From Gentiana macrophylla (Eukaryota; Streptophyta; Magnoliopsida; Gentianales; Gentianaceae): a stretch of DNA of 64,000 bases. A program made the translations under genes and the position numbers. Positions within the stretch are counted from its first letter, which is position 1, and every line of letters begins with the position of its first letter. Below the pieces are notes generated by a model that made no database searches, was not told the DNA's origin, and worked only from the letters and a program-made list of their open reading frames with translations. This document shows positions 34,474 to 45,943 of this stretch, one piece after another. The stretch covers positions 55,533-119,532 of the forward strand of contig JAOBSW010001120.1 in the NCBI GenBank assembly GCA_026214975.1. Direction: 5' to 3'.

Positions 34474-35531
34474 CTAAGGAAAATATTTCCTTAAGTGAAT
34501 GGCATTCCAACTTCGAGGAACTGTCTGTCCAGAGGCCTTAGCCAGTTTATATGATCCTTTACCATGTACTTTAATGATTTTGTAAGGACCTTCCCAATTT
34601 GGGTCCAACTTTCCAGTTGGACCCTGCCTGCTAGCTTCATTCCGCCTCAAGACTAAATCGCCTTCTTTAAAATACGTACCTTTGAATTTGGAGTTGTAGT
34701 ATTGAGCAATCCTTTGCTTGTACTTTGCCATCTATATCAGTGTGATGTCCCTTTTGTGTTCCAGCTCATTCTTGATGTGCAGCATATCAACTTCCTGGGT
34801 TTCTGGACAGTACAATTCTGTCCTGGGCGATTTATGCCCAATTTCTGCTGGTATCACTGCTTCACATCCATATGCTAAGGAATATTGAGTTTCCTGTGTT
34901 GCAGTATTTGGGGTAGTTCTGTATGCCTATAAGATGTTGGAAGATGGTCCACCCAATGAGATCCTTCCTGCTCCATCCTTTTCTTTAACCCTTGCTTTAT
35001 CTACCTGTTTGTCTGCTCAACCTGCCCATTGGCTTGAGGATGGGCCACTGAAGTAAAGTGTTGAGAGATTCCTAGGTTTGTGCACCAGGTATGCACTCCT
35101 TGATCTTCAAACTGTGTGCCATTATCAGAGATGAGGACTTTAGGAATACCATATCTGCACAGTATATTTTTCCACAAGAATTTCTGTATTTGGTTGGCTG
35201 TGATGGTTGTCAAAGGTTCTGCTTCCACCTATTTAGTGAAGTAATCTATTGCCACTACCAGAAACTTGAAATTTCCTGGTGCTCTGGGTAACAGTCCCAC
35301 GAGGTCTACACCCCACTAATCAAAGGGCCATGGTGATACAATTGGTGTCATCTCTTGTACAAGATTATGTGATAAATTATTATGCACTTGGCAGGCCTTG
35401 CAAGTTCTGAATAGCTTCTCTGCATCTTTTTGCATTTCTGGCCAGTTATATCCAAAGAGTCTACATTTTTGGGCCAAAGCTCGTGCTCCTAAATGATTCC
35501 CGCAAATTCCAAAGTGAATTTCTCTCAGCAC
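34474..35531 (-). pseudogene. Tat integrase, broken
   Basis: The zinc domain (35316-35531) reads REIHFGICGNHLGARALAQK with CKACQVHNN. The core (35001-35228) has YGIPKVLISDNGTQF and QHFTSVAHPQANGQVEQTNR, containing the second Asp and the Glu of the triad. A stretch with stops (34732-35000) follows. The C-terminal domain (34474-34731) is FKEGDLVLRRNEASRQ and NWEGPYKIIKVHGKGSYKL. The first catalytic Asp block (near 35300) is damaged by a stop. Confidence 0.85.
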
Positions 35532-37422
35532 ATAATCCCCGTCTTCTGAGGTGACACATCTTAACCAGGGAGCTGTATAGGACTATCTGTATAGCACATC
35601 ATTGAATAGAGCATACCTCGCTGAGAGTCTTATCAGTTTTTTGGCACGTACTTTATCTTCAGGGGGTACTCCATTTCTCAAGTACATTATGATTGGATCC
35701 ATCCAAGTTTTTACCTGTGTTATAGGTTGTACTTCAACTTCATCACAACTCTTCTATTTTAACTGTTCAACCAACACTTTCTTGTTGGACAGAAAATTTG
35801 AACCTAGCTTAGATAAAGCATCTGCCCTGGTATTTTGGGCCCTAGTTATCTGTTCCACCTCCACCATTAAGAAGTTTTGCAATTTTCTTTGTGCAACCGC
35901 AAGATATTTCTTCATGGGGCCTTCATTAGCTTCGTATTCTCCTTTGATATGATTGGTTACAAGCTGCGCACTTTCAGGTTCTGCACACCTGGTTTCTGTG
36001 CTAGGTTCAATCCAGTTAGGCCTGTAAGTGAGCCTTAAAGTTCAATTCGATTCGGCGTGTTCGGCTCGTATCATCAAATGTAGAATAGGGCCTTGGAAAT
36101 TGGTATTCGGACAAATGAGCCGAACATGTTCGAACATGTTCGGCTCGTAGAGTTGCAGGGCTTCAATAATTCAATTTAGCCTGGCCCAGTTTAAACTCCA
36201 ACCTCTAAGTATGTATATGTCACATTAAGAGTTCAAATTTTATAAGTGCGTCAAATGATCTTTGTTATGACATCACTTAAATAGTTATGTGACATATGAC
36301 ATTACTCTAATCTTTCTAATATATATATGTCACATTATTCTATCTTCATAAACTCCCACGTTTGTGACACAATTCTATAATCTATTATATTTATTATTCC
36401 AATTACATGTATGTGTTATTATATATATTTTTTACTTAACATTCTTATCCTCTTTTACATTCACATAAAACAAAAAAAAAACTACTTCCTACTTTACACA
36501 AAACCATGTGTCGTCCCTACCTCTACCCTAGACCCTTCTAGAAAACCACTATCTCTATCTGTCATTTATCAAACCCACCCCACCTTCTCCAAATGAACCG
36601 TCCCTTTCTTTTCCCTCTTTATCTCTTCTAAATGAAGAAAACATATCTTCTTCTTTCTTGTTCCCAGAAAATCTTTCATTCTATTTCCTTATAACAAATT
36701 TGATTTTCTCTGTTTGAAGAAACGGAAATGGTTTCTCTTCTTCTCCTTCATCCGAAATAACTCTCTGAAAAGTTTCTATCTCTGCAACTATGGTACTGTT
36801 AGCTCTCTGATGCTACCATTTCTCTGATCCGAAAAGTTGTATGCATCACTTCCAAAATAGCTTCTTCTTCTTATGATAAAAGCTAGCTTTCTCTGCAACT
36901 CTTTGTGGATAGCTTACAGATCGAGGATTGGGTATTTTTGAATTTTCGGACCGAACATGTTCGAACTATTCGAACTGTTCGAGCCGAATAGTACCGGATT
37001 TTTTTTCCCTTTTTCTAAGTTCGAGCCGAACCGAATCCTGATATTTTTGGCTCGAAAATTTTGAGCCGAACCGAGCCTTGTATTCGAACATGTTCGAGCC
37101 AAACCGAACTGCTCCAGGGTTCGGTAGGGTTCGGCTCGTTTACAGGCCTAAATCCAGTTATTAAAGCTTCATATTCCGCTTCATTGTTAGTGGCTTGAAA
37201 TTCAAAGTGAAGAGCATATGGGAATTCTTCACCTTTTGGGCTAATGAGTAGGAGACCTGCTCCTGCTTCTTCTTTGTTTGAAGCTCCATCTACATAGAGT
37301 TGCCACTGTTCAGCCTTTTTCTGCTCTGCCTTTTGCTCTACAGCTAATGCTTTTTCTTCTGCCAAGAAATCAGCTAATGCTTGAGCTTTAAATTGCCGTT
37401 CTTGGTTTGTATTCGATGTCAA
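35532..37422 (-). pseudogene. Tat second RNase H (archaeal-type), split by hAT element
   Basis: The N-terminal half (37151-37422) reads WQLYVDGASNKEEAGAGLLL and EFQATNNEAEYEALI, with catalytic Asp and Glu present. Then the hAT element at 36017-37150 intervenes. The second half continues left of 36016 with LNLAQKPGVQNLKV and, further on, a segment equivalent to KYLAVAQKKLQNFL, with stops. A second RNase H in addition to the RT-linked one is the hallmark of the Tat lineage. Confidence 0.85.
36017..37150. mobile_element. hAT-type non-autonomous element
   Basis: An exact 8-bp duplication AATCCAGT flanks it (36009-36016, 37151-37158). Inverted ends are TAGGCCTGTAAGTGAGCC and TAGGCCTGTAAACGAGCC, differing at two positions. 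The subterminal parts are full of GTTCGAACATGTTCGA and TTCGGCTCG words in both orientations, as is usual for transposase-binding regions. The interior (36180-36900) is C/T-rich and non-coding. It interrupts the Tat second RNase H and is therefore younger than Tat. Confidence 0.92.
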
Positions 37423-38461
37423 ACCCTGCTAATTCAACCACCCACTTTGCTAATCTTCTAGACTTGTCTGGTTTATCCAAAATTTGTTTTAGGGGTTGAT
37501 TTGTCAACACTACCACTGGATGACTTTGAAAATATGGTCTTAATTTCCTTGTGGCATGCACCAGGGCAAGAACTAATTTTTCCACCTCAGAATACTTGAT
37601 CTCAAGGCCTTGTAGGGCTTTGCTCATAAAATATACATGCCTCTGTAACATACCGTGTTGTTTTACCAACACAGCACTTACTGCTTCGTTGCAAAAGGAT
37701 AAGTATAAGAATAATACCTCTCACCTTCTACGAGGAGGAGTCGGGGTTGGCGGATGATCGATATGATCCTTTAAATCTTGAAAAGCTTGTTGACATTCGG
37801 CGTTCCACTTGAATGGGCTAGCCTTCCTGAGGATTTTAAAGAAAGGCAATGATTTCTGCGCAGATTTTGACAGGAAACGATTTAGTGCTGCCAATCTTCC
37901 TGTTAATTGTTGGACTTCTTTAATATTCTTCGGTTCGGGCATTGTTTTCAAAGCTTCCAATTTATCAGGGTTGGCCCTGACTCCTTCTTTGGATATCATA
38001 TAACCAAGGAATTTGCCTGACCTTACTCCAAAAGTGTATTTCTTAGCATTCAACTTCATTTTAGTCCGTCTCAATACTTGGCAAACTTCTGTCACATCTT
38101 TCAGATATTGGTCAAGAGTCCTGCTCCTGATCAATAAATCGTCTACATATACCTCCATGGATTTACCAATCTGTTGGTTGAAAATTGTATTGACCGCCCT
38201 TTGGTATGTAGCCCCTGCATTCTTTAATCCAAAAGGCATAGACACATAGTAGTAGGAACCAAATTCAGTAATAAAAGCAGTTTTTACAGCATCTACAAGA
38301 TCCATCATAATCAGATGATATCCCTTATATGCATCTAGGAAAGCAAAAATTTCATATCCAACTGTGGAATCCACTATCCTATCAATTTTAGGGGAAGTAT
38401 AACTGTCTTTGGGGCATGCCTTGTTTAGATCCGTGAAATCCACACATTCTCCAGCTGCCAT
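37388..38461 (-). pseudogene. Tat reverse transcriptase and linked RNase H
   Basis: The RT (37721-38461) has VDFTDLNKACPKDSYTSPKI, FLDAYKGYHLIMM, MPFGLKNAGATYQR and the catalytic VYVDDLLIRS box, then FLGYMISKEGVRANPDK. The Met at 38461 is internal to the domain; upstream sequence continues in another frame. The linked RNase H (37388-37672) has VYFMSKALQGLEIKYSEVEK and RPYFQSHPVVVLTNQPLKQ. A short C-rich tail marks a frame change near 37720. Confidence 0.9.
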
Positions 38462-38542
38462 CTGGCTTTTTAACTAGCACTGGATTTGCTAGCCATTCAG
38501 GATATATAACCTCTTTAATCATGTTGGCCTGCAACAACTTCT

Positions 38543-39322
38543 CTACCTCTTGCTGGACAGCTTGTATCCTTTTTGGAGCGAAGGATATATATATTTTTGC
38601 TTTACTGGTTTTCTGGTTGGGTCAATGTTGAGCTTGTGGACAGCCAACTCTGTTGACAGTCCCGGCATATCACTTGCTTTCCACGCGAACACATCTTTGT
38701 AATCTTTCAGAATCTTGATCAGAATCTGCTTCTGCTCAGCCGGTATCCATGATCCTACACTAACTGTGGATTCGGGATCAATTTCGTCTAACATTACCGA
38801 CTCCACGGGATCATTAGACTGCCAACTTTTCTCTTCCTCTGGAACAAGATCTTCCATTGTTACCTGCTGCACTTTCATCTTTCCACTGATTGTGGATGTA
38901 TAGCAATTCTTCGCAGCATCCACATCTCCCTTAATAGTAGCTTCTCCTTCGAATGTTGGGAATTTCATACTGTTATGTGCTGGTGATACCACTGCTCTGA
39001 GATCGATCAATGCCGGTCTACCCAAAATCACATTGTATGCTGATGAAGCTTTTACCACCACATAATTGACTGTCAGAGTCCTGCTCTGTGACCCTTGTCC
39101 GAAAGTGGTTAATAACTTTAGCATACCCACAGGATGAATAGGAGGTCTTGTGAATCCAAAGATAGGAGTTGACACAGGGGTCAACTCTAAGTCTGTTAAT
39201 TTCATTGCCTGGAATGCACTGTAATACAACACGTTCATCGCAGACCGCCTCGTGTTCACACTGATTCTTTCGACTGCATTCTTTTGTATAACCGCTTCTA
39301 TTACCAATCCTTTGTTGCTCAC
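38543..39322 (-). pseudogene. Tat protease with mutated active site, and RT N-terminus
   Basis: NVLYYSAFQAMKLTDLEL and YNVILGRPALIDLRAVVSPAH are the family hallmarks of the Tat protease. The active site that should read VDTGSSANVLYY reads VNTRRSAMNVLYY here, so Asp is Asn and Gly is Arg: catalytically dead. The C-terminal part (FAWKASDMPGLSTELAVHKL) is the RT N-terminal region. Confidence 0.85.
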
Positions 39323-39717
39323 AACGGCGGGTAATGCATCTCTCGGGCCGCATCTTGAACGGTTCTCATCACCCTTTGTTGTTTTAGCTTCCTCTTTTCT
39401 CTGCCTTTGCCACCTTTTTCTTCTTTGGCGGGCGCCTTGTTAACACTCTTTGGTCCTCCAACAATCGTATTGACTGTATTAATCGGGGTATTCTCTCTAT
39501 GCCCATCAGCATCAGGAGACGGATCTCTGTGTCTCCTTTGATTATATATGTCTTGATTGTTGTTGAATTTCTTAAATTCCCTCCTTCCCCTAGGGTTATC
39601 TCCTTGCGTTCGATCGATGCATTCATCAATCTTTCCTTCCATAGCTGCTGCATCTATGTCTTTGATCAAGTCCTTGCACTGCTCAGAGTCATGTCCAATG
39701 TCTTTATGATACTTACA

Positions 39718-40800
39718 TCACCTTGTATTGTCTCTTTTTTCTCTTGGACCCATTAGGGGAGGAGGAACTTTGGCAATTCCTTTTTTCTCCATTATTGCCA
39801 GAACTTGATCACGGGATCTGTTTAGAGGAATAAGGTCTCTGTCCTGCAAAGCACCTTTTTTCCCTAACCTTTCAGAAATGGGAGCGGTTACCCTGTCCCA
39901 AACTGATTTTCTTTTCTTGTCAGATCTATCATCAGTTTTTCCTTTTTTAGAATCCCTGTGGGATTCCTCTCTCTTGGCTCTGTTAGCCTCTTCTCCTTGA
40001 CAATGTCTGTATGCAATTTCCAGACATTCTTCCATTGTGCTTGGGTTCTTGCTGCTTAGCTTGGCATGTAACCGCCCTTCTTTCAGACCTTCTACGAAGG
40101 ACGCCACTAAGAACTTATCATCGAGATCCGCTATCTGAGATGATTCTCCATTGAATCTTTTGATGAACTGCAGTACTGTTTCATCGTTTTTCTGTCTGAT
40201 GGTCAACAGGTATGTTCGGTTTCTCTGGAAAGGCCTTGCAGCAATAAACGCATGCATGAATTTTCTGGTCAGAGTGGGGAAGTCTGGTATGGATCTGGGG
40301 CTCAACTTGTTGAACCAATCTCTTGCCTTTCTCGTGAGAAGAGTTGCAAATGCCCTGCATTTCATCTCTTACGGTGCATTGTCTGATTCATATCTTTGGA
40401 TGTCTTGATGCATATGATCATATGGATCCTTGGTACCATCATATGACTGGATTTTGGGAATTTTAAACCCTGGAGGACAGGGAAATGCATCAATGTCTTC
40501 AGTAAAAGGAGACACCAACCTAAACTCATCTTGCGTAGGTTTAAGGATGGCATCCAACTCTGCTCTAGCTTTATCACCACCTGGGTGAGTAACAAACCCT
40601 CTTATACTGGATTCTGCATCATGTCTTCCTTTTTTATTCGTATTATGAGGAGGGGTTGTTTCCGAAACTTCAACACCTAGGTTTCTGGCTTTTACAACTT
40701 CCTCAAAGATGGCTTTTATCTCCTCTCCTTTTAGATTTGCTAAGTTTTCCACTAACATCTGTTTAATTGCGTTAGGTGTGCTGGTTTGTCCTTCTTCCAT
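39718..40800 (-). pseudogene. Tat gag
   Basis: Start Met at 40800 (MEEGQTSTPNAIKQMLVENL). The gag retrotransposon domain follows in a shifted frame: LLTRKARDWFNKLSPRSIPD, FNGESSQIADLDDKFLVASF and MEECLEIAYRHCQGEEANRA. A Lys/Arg-rich tail precedes the protease region. The frame changes near 40367. Linker sequence 39319-39717 between gag and protease is Lys/Arg-rich with further breaks. Confidence 0.88.
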
Positions 40801-40937
40801 TTGAATTTTCTTCCCTGTTTGTTGATTGTTGTCTTCTGGGTTCTCTTCCCTGGTTTGATTTTCCTTGTCTTGTTGACTCTGCTGTTTTTTTGAATTTCCT
40901 TGATTTTTTGTAAAAATTTCTCACTGATTAGAATCAG

Positions 40938-40957
40938 ACCCTCCTTCTAGCGCCAAA
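40938..40957 (-). other. Tat primer-binding site region
   Basis: On the minus strand, TTTGGCGCTAGAAGGAGGGT follows the 5' LTR end. TGG plus the next bases would pair with a tRNA 3' end; which tRNA I cannot say from memory. Confidence 0.5.
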
Positions 40958-41472
40958 TGATTACGCTAAAAATCGAAATCGGGTAATTAAACAATTCGAA
41001 TGATTCAAGTTAGGAAAGTAATAAAGAAACATATGAATTTTATATGAATTTGGACTGAACTCTTCGAGAGAGCTGCCTACGTATCCAATCCAAGTACTGA
41101 ATCGGAATCAAGTCCCCCTCGTAGTTTAGGGCCTTCCTTTTATATCTCTCCTTCATGATGATAACCTTCCCTCACATAATGGGGAGTTATCTTCGGTTAT
41201 CTTTGGACATTATCGGACGTGGGATCTACCCACGTCTGTAAACAGTTAAGCCGTTATTGACTTTGTCTTCGTCATGCTCATTCGATTGTTCTGTCTAGAA
41301 ATGTTTCTGCGTAGCGGAGTCTTGCTCCTCTGACTATTCTTCCCAGAGGTTTATTCTGACCAGCATCTGGCGAAGTCCTGTCTTGTCAGTCCGTTTATAG
41401 TTATCATCTAATCTTTATAATGGGCCCGGCCCAGTTGCGAATAATCCGATCCAGTGGGCCTACACATCATTA
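40958..41472 (-). repeat. Tat 5' LTR
   Basis: 515 bp, TGATTACGCTAAAAATCG to ACACATCATTA (last C of the left copy mutated to T), followed by GTTAT. Inverted repeat GACGTGGG/CCCACGTC at 41216-41236. Confidence 0.92.
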
Positions 41473-41699
41473 GTTATGTTGATTTTGATTGCTGAATCTT
41501 TACCTTAATAATATATCAAATTTTAATGCTTAAGTTGATTTTAATGAAGGCAAAAAGCCATCCTGGTAGTTTAATGATCAAAATTGTCATCATTAAATTT
41601 ATTTTTAATAGTGATGATAAGAAATATCCTTAAAATGATATGTTGACGGGACAACATAACAAAATGACGAGATATTGTATCTTTATAACGAGGGGATAA

Positions 41700-42060
41700 T
41701 GAAGCTACTTATGACATTTTTTTTCTTACATTATACGATTTAAAACTAATATTTTTTCTCTTTACCTTAGACTTTTTAAATCATATTATTTTTTTTCTAC
41801 ATTATACTATCTATATCGAATCAATTTGATACTTATACCACTGAAATGCTTATAGCATTTTTTCCTTACATTATACGACCTAATCTATTTTTTTTTTTTT
41901 CCTTTTACCTTAAACCTTTTTTGGTACATTATACCACTGAAATGCTTATAGCATTTTTTCCCTTAATTTATGTGAGCTAAATCCAATATTTAATTTCCTT
42001 TACCTTAGACTTTTTAAATCAACATATTTTCTATCTTATGCCATATAAATCTAATCACAT
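41700..42060. repeat. Degenerate ~110-bp tandem repeat, about three copies
   Basis: GCTTATAGCATTTTTT, TTACATTATACGA and CTTTACCTTAGACTTTTTAAATCA recur in order starting near 41710, 41845 and 41940. T-tract lengths differ. No coding content. Confidence 0.65.
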
Positions 42061-42159
42061 AACTTGATGTACGATGAATGTAATTCTTTAGCATTGAGAT
42101 TTTTTTTGGGGATATGTATATTAGTGAAAACCAAGACTACTCTAAAAAGAATTACTGGT

Positions 42160-42461
42160 TCCGCCAATAGCTAAAGCCAAGAGCCAGGAGCCAAATTAAA
42201 AGTGCCAAGAGCTAGAGCTAAAGCCGCGGGTGTCGAAAAGGCGTATTCTTCATTGACAGGCAAACATTGCCTCCTACCCCGGCAACGTTTGAAGGAGGGT
42301 AATTGAAGATAAAGTCATAAGTGTCAAAAAGATAAACGATGCCGTTTGAAAAAGATGGAAAAGATAGAGTTGTTGAAATAAATCATTATCTTATTAGTAT
42401 TTATCTTTATCATTTTTATTCAAATAATTAGTGGTCATCTATTAACGACCATAGCAGTTCT
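42160..42461 (+). mobile_element. 3' end of a copia/TRIM relative: polypurine tract and LTR start
   Basis: GCCAAGAGCCAGGAGCCA through CCCCGGCAACGTTTGAAGGAGGG (42170-42300) aligns with 7660-7783 of the element at 6638-8269. An LTR-like segment starting TAATTGAAGATAAAG (42301) follows. The LTR continues after the retroposon, at 43623-43720. Confidence 0.65.
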
Positions 42462-43607
42462 TTTTTTTTTTTCCACCGAAGATGAAAGTATTATTAAATC
42501 CGAATAAACATAATTTACAACACGGCCAAATGTCGTACAACACGGCCAAACGTCGTACTACAACACGGCCAAACGCCTACTACAACGCGGCCTAGCCACA
42601 CTACAACCCAAAAACTAAGAACTACAAGCTACTAAACCAAACAAAACAACACAACTAAACCGAATAATAGATTGGCGGAAGGTGCTGGACAGAAAGAGAA
42701 AAAATTCTCCAAAGGATAAGGGAGTCCAGAACGCATGGATCCTCAGACAACAATCTATTAACCGACAGGCACATAACAAACTAAAACAACTATACAGAAA
42801 ACAAACTAAAAAGAACGGCCGCCAGGCAACACCGCCCCTTGCCGCCGTAGTACGGTACAGAGAGCCCGCAAGCCTTACATCTCCTCCCGAATAAACAAAC
42901 GGCAAGTCGCCAGCAACACCCAAAAACCCCCCGAAAATCCACAGAATGGAAACAAGCGTCAAGAAAGGACGCGGAGCCCAGATGAGACCGCACCGGCGGA
43001 AAACCTTCAACCATGGAAAGCCGGCGGATAAGCACCACTGGGACCCAAAGAAGCGCAGCCGGAGACGAAGCAATCTTCAATAGAAAAGCAAACTAAAACC
43101 CGACAAACATAAGCAAACTACACTGTCTAAAAAACTAAGCTATGAACTTCATGCCATCAGGACTCCGACGAACAACTCCACCTCACCGTAACAACACAAC
43201 AAAAACCACCTGCAAGCGAAGCTAACCGGAGCAGAAGTAGAGCCACAACCGGAGAACCTGCCTGCAGCCCAGATCGGCCACCAAAACGGCATAAAGTCAA
43301 GGATTTATGAGGCTCAAGGCAAGAGCAAAAAGGCGGCCACCGATCCGCATCCCCCCGCCACAACCAACGCGAAGAACAATCAGATCTGGAGGAAGACGAA
43401 CGTCAGCCACGAACCATGGAACTTCACAGATCAGGAGCGAAAAAGAAAAACTAAACGGGGAAACTATTTACAAAGGCTGACGCCGGCAACAAACAAGGCC
43501 GCCGGTGTCGGAGGTGAAACAGGCTTGAGAGGAGTTTTTTGTCGGAAGAGTTTTTATGCAATTAAGAAAGAGAGAGAGAAAAAACTTTTTTTTTAATGAT
43601 GGCCGTT
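42462..43607 (-). mobile_element. Retroposon (LINE-derived, non-autonomous) with 15-bp target duplication
   Basis: GACCATAGCAGTTCT flanks it exactly (42447-42461, 43608-43622). The left end is a T tract, i.e. a minus-strand poly-A tail, preceded on that strand by a 3' end ...CTTCGGTGG. Near the 3' end, ACAACACGGCCAAAYGTCGT is repeated three to four times (42517-42590). The interior is GC-richer than the flanks and open over 150 codons on the minus strand (42615-43073) but shows no recognisable domain. It resembles a LINE 5' region fused to a LINE 3' end. Confidence 0.7.
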
Positions 43608-43622
43608 GACCATAGCAGTTCT

Positions 43623-43720
43623 ATAAATAGGACTTTGTTATAAATATACTCGTATTATGTGGATGTCCATTAGATATAATATCTACTACTCACAGAAATA
43701 CTAAAATCTTGGCGCAAATT
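43623..43720 (+). repeat. Continuation of the interrupted copia-type LTR
   Basis: ATAAATAGGACTTTG and following bases continue the LTR broken by the retroposon. The exact LTR end is not determined. Confidence 0.45.
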
Positions 43721-44376
43721 AGTTTTAATTAATAATTGAAATGCTCGACGTAAAGCGACAAAAGTGGATAAGCATTGATGTTAATATATGATGTAATCGA
43801 CGGATGTATTTACACCATAAATGCGAGAAACAAAAACTATAACCTTAAAATAGTTGAAGCATTAGACTGTTAATTTAAAAACACCTTTATTTTAAGGAAC
43901 TTACCAATTAGTGTAAAACAATATTTAAGCAATAACGTATCTTTTAATGAAATTCACCCAAAACATGACTAAGTTGCATTCTATAAAACATATAAATCGC
44001 TTCGGGACAAAACAAGAAACGATCTCTACAACGCATAAATATTTTGAAATTTAAAATACATTTGTTCCTATTATACAAAATAAAAAATATGTGGTATGCG
44101 AAACACTTGTCCTACTCCTCGATTAAAAAAATTAAAACTTACTATTGACAATGTCTAAATGTCACAACTTAATTATGTGCTAAGAAATACATCCCTTATA
44201 GTTTTTCTAGTTCCCCTTGATCAATACCTAGTTGATCAGCAAAGTCATTTCACTAAACATATTCTATAAAATCATTTTCTAATGTCGATTTATCCCCTTA
44301 GCTAGACTAGATCATTTAATCCTACTTGTCCAAAATACATATTCTTGTAGAACTCCCGAGAAACTCAACCTCGGAT
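43721..44376. other. No coding; internal remnant left of a gypsy-type LTR
   Basis: AT-rich sequence leading away from the primer-binding site on the minus strand. It should be the leader of the element whose 5' LTR is at 44390-45938, but no gag remains. Confidence 0.35.
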
Positions 44377-44387
44377 CTCTGATACCA
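44377..44387 (-). other. Primer-binding site (initiator tRNA-Met)
   Basis: On the minus strand TGGTATCAGAG lies two bases after the LTR end. Confidence 0.75.
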
Positions 44388-44389
44388 CC

Positions 44390-45938
44390 TGTAATACCCT
44401 ACTCCCGACCCGCAGGCCCACCAGGAGTATTCTAGGAGGGTTGTTCTCTCTCTCATGCGACTTCAATAACAAGACTATATTCCCAATATAATAAAATAAA
44501 TCCACAAGCTAAATTGATACATCAAATATAATTATCTCCATTACAAAATTAAAAACCAAAAAATTACAATAGCTCTAAAAATTAAATGAAGTACCATTCA
44601 AAACATTAATTTAAACTTCCTCGGATCTCGATCAAAATCATCTCGTATACTCTTTAATCCACTCAATCATTAACCTGTATTTATATTTATAGAGAAGAAA
44701 ACAAACGAACAAAACAAAACAAAACCAGGAAACGAGTCGTCAGCAAAGGGCTGGTATGAGTCACGTGTGCAAGTGTTATACTATATATATATAAATAAAA
44801 TATCTTGATCAACTTTTTAGAAATAACAGCGGAAGTCTTTTATTAGCTGATAGAACAAATGAATAGTACAATTTTAATATTGTAGTGCACGAGCATTAAG
44901 AAATCATGTCATGTTTTATTTACAAGCACCAAACTTTGACCGGTGATGAGTCAATACCGCCCTAACGCCATTTTTACCATGGATTTCAATTGCAGACTCA
45001 CGAGAAACCAGCCATGCTCGACAACTCCACCGATTGTCGGGGAAAGAATCAAGCTTCACCGTGCAAACCTCCTACACGGCTCCAGTAACCCTATCCATGC
45101 CCAGGACCCACGCACCAACCGTCAGCCCTTGCTTTCCCGGCTGTAGCATGAATCTTTGGGGAAAATGTACTATCCCCACTCTTACGAGTGAGCATTCTAG
45201 CTACTGTCGGAAAGACTTCGAGTCAAGAGGCTCCGAGACCGGTGACTAGCCGTTCTCCTAGGCAATAACTCTAATCCCCCTAGCCACCAGAGCTTTGACA
45301 CTTTCGTGCCACGAGCGAGCGAGCATGCAAGCAAGCATTATCCGTCAATTCCAAGTATCAGTTTTATAGGTTTAGAAAAAATGTGCACTAGCTCAAAACA
45401 TCATAGTATTACTGTTTTTAAGAAAACATTCCAAAACGACTTCCGAGTTTAAATATCAACATTTTGATATACGTAAAATATTGAAAATAGTATAAAACAC
45501 AATCGAAAATAAAATGAACTCACAGTATTGAGACTATTTCCTCGTACACTAGTTCCAAGATCGGTCCTTAGAGCAACCCTACTAAGGGGTTTTTAGCTAT
45601 ATTCCCTCATGCTTTATGTCATAATAGATTAATGACTTGGCAAAATACAAAATAATAGAAGGAAACTAGACAACATTTTTTAGAGACTATCTATGTTCTT
45701 CTCTATTTTGAGAGAAGAATTGAGATAATACTCTATCTCCAAAAATTATCCCTACAACATCATTATCATTACAACATCACATCACACACAAATTATCCCT
45801 ACAACTCTTCTATATTTATCCTCCAATCATTTTTCTCCATATCATCCAAACATCACCAATCAATAGCCTTATCTCCCGATCACCATTACTCTTGCTCTTA
45901 GTCCACTGCTCCTCAACCGGATCAAAACGTACGTTACA
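44390..45938 (-). repeat. gypsy-type 5' LTR (chromovirus-like)
   Basis: On the minus strand it starts TGTAACGTACGTTTTGATC and ends GGGTATTACA, followed by the primer site. The ends TGTAAC/ATTACA and the tRNA-Met primer fit a chromovirus. It contains a Tourist-like MITE (45571-45897). The rest of the element is missing. Confidence 0.6.
45571..45897. mobile_element. Tourist-like (PIF/Harbinger) MITE
   Basis: TTA target duplication at 45568-45570 and 45898-45900. Ends are GAGCAACCCTACTAAGG and, inverted, GAGCAAGAGTAATGG. 327 bp, non-coding. Confidence 0.65.
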
Positions 45939-45943
45939 ATATA

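Larger units (their letters stand above)
19164..41472 (-). mobile_element. Tat-lineage Ty3/gypsy retrotransposon, hosting nested Athila and hAT elements
   Basis: A perfect GTTAT duplication flanks it (19159-19163 and 41473-41477). LTRs of 506 bp (left, 3') and 515 bp (right, 5') differ at about 12 positions plus a small indel. On the minus strand the order is gag, protease, reverse transcriptase with RNase H, a second RNase H, integrase, tandem repeats, then an extra gene on the opposite strand. A second RNase H plus an extra antisense ORF between pol and the 3' LTR are known features of the plant Tat group. Without the nested Athila (11.4 kb) and hAT (1.1 kb) elements it is about 9.8 kb. Confidence 0.92.

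Noticed and set aside
42615..43073. 152-codon minus-strand frame in the retroposon as a gene
   Set aside because: No recognisable domain; Cys/Phe/Leu-rich translation of a GC-richer region; noted only as a property of the retroposon.
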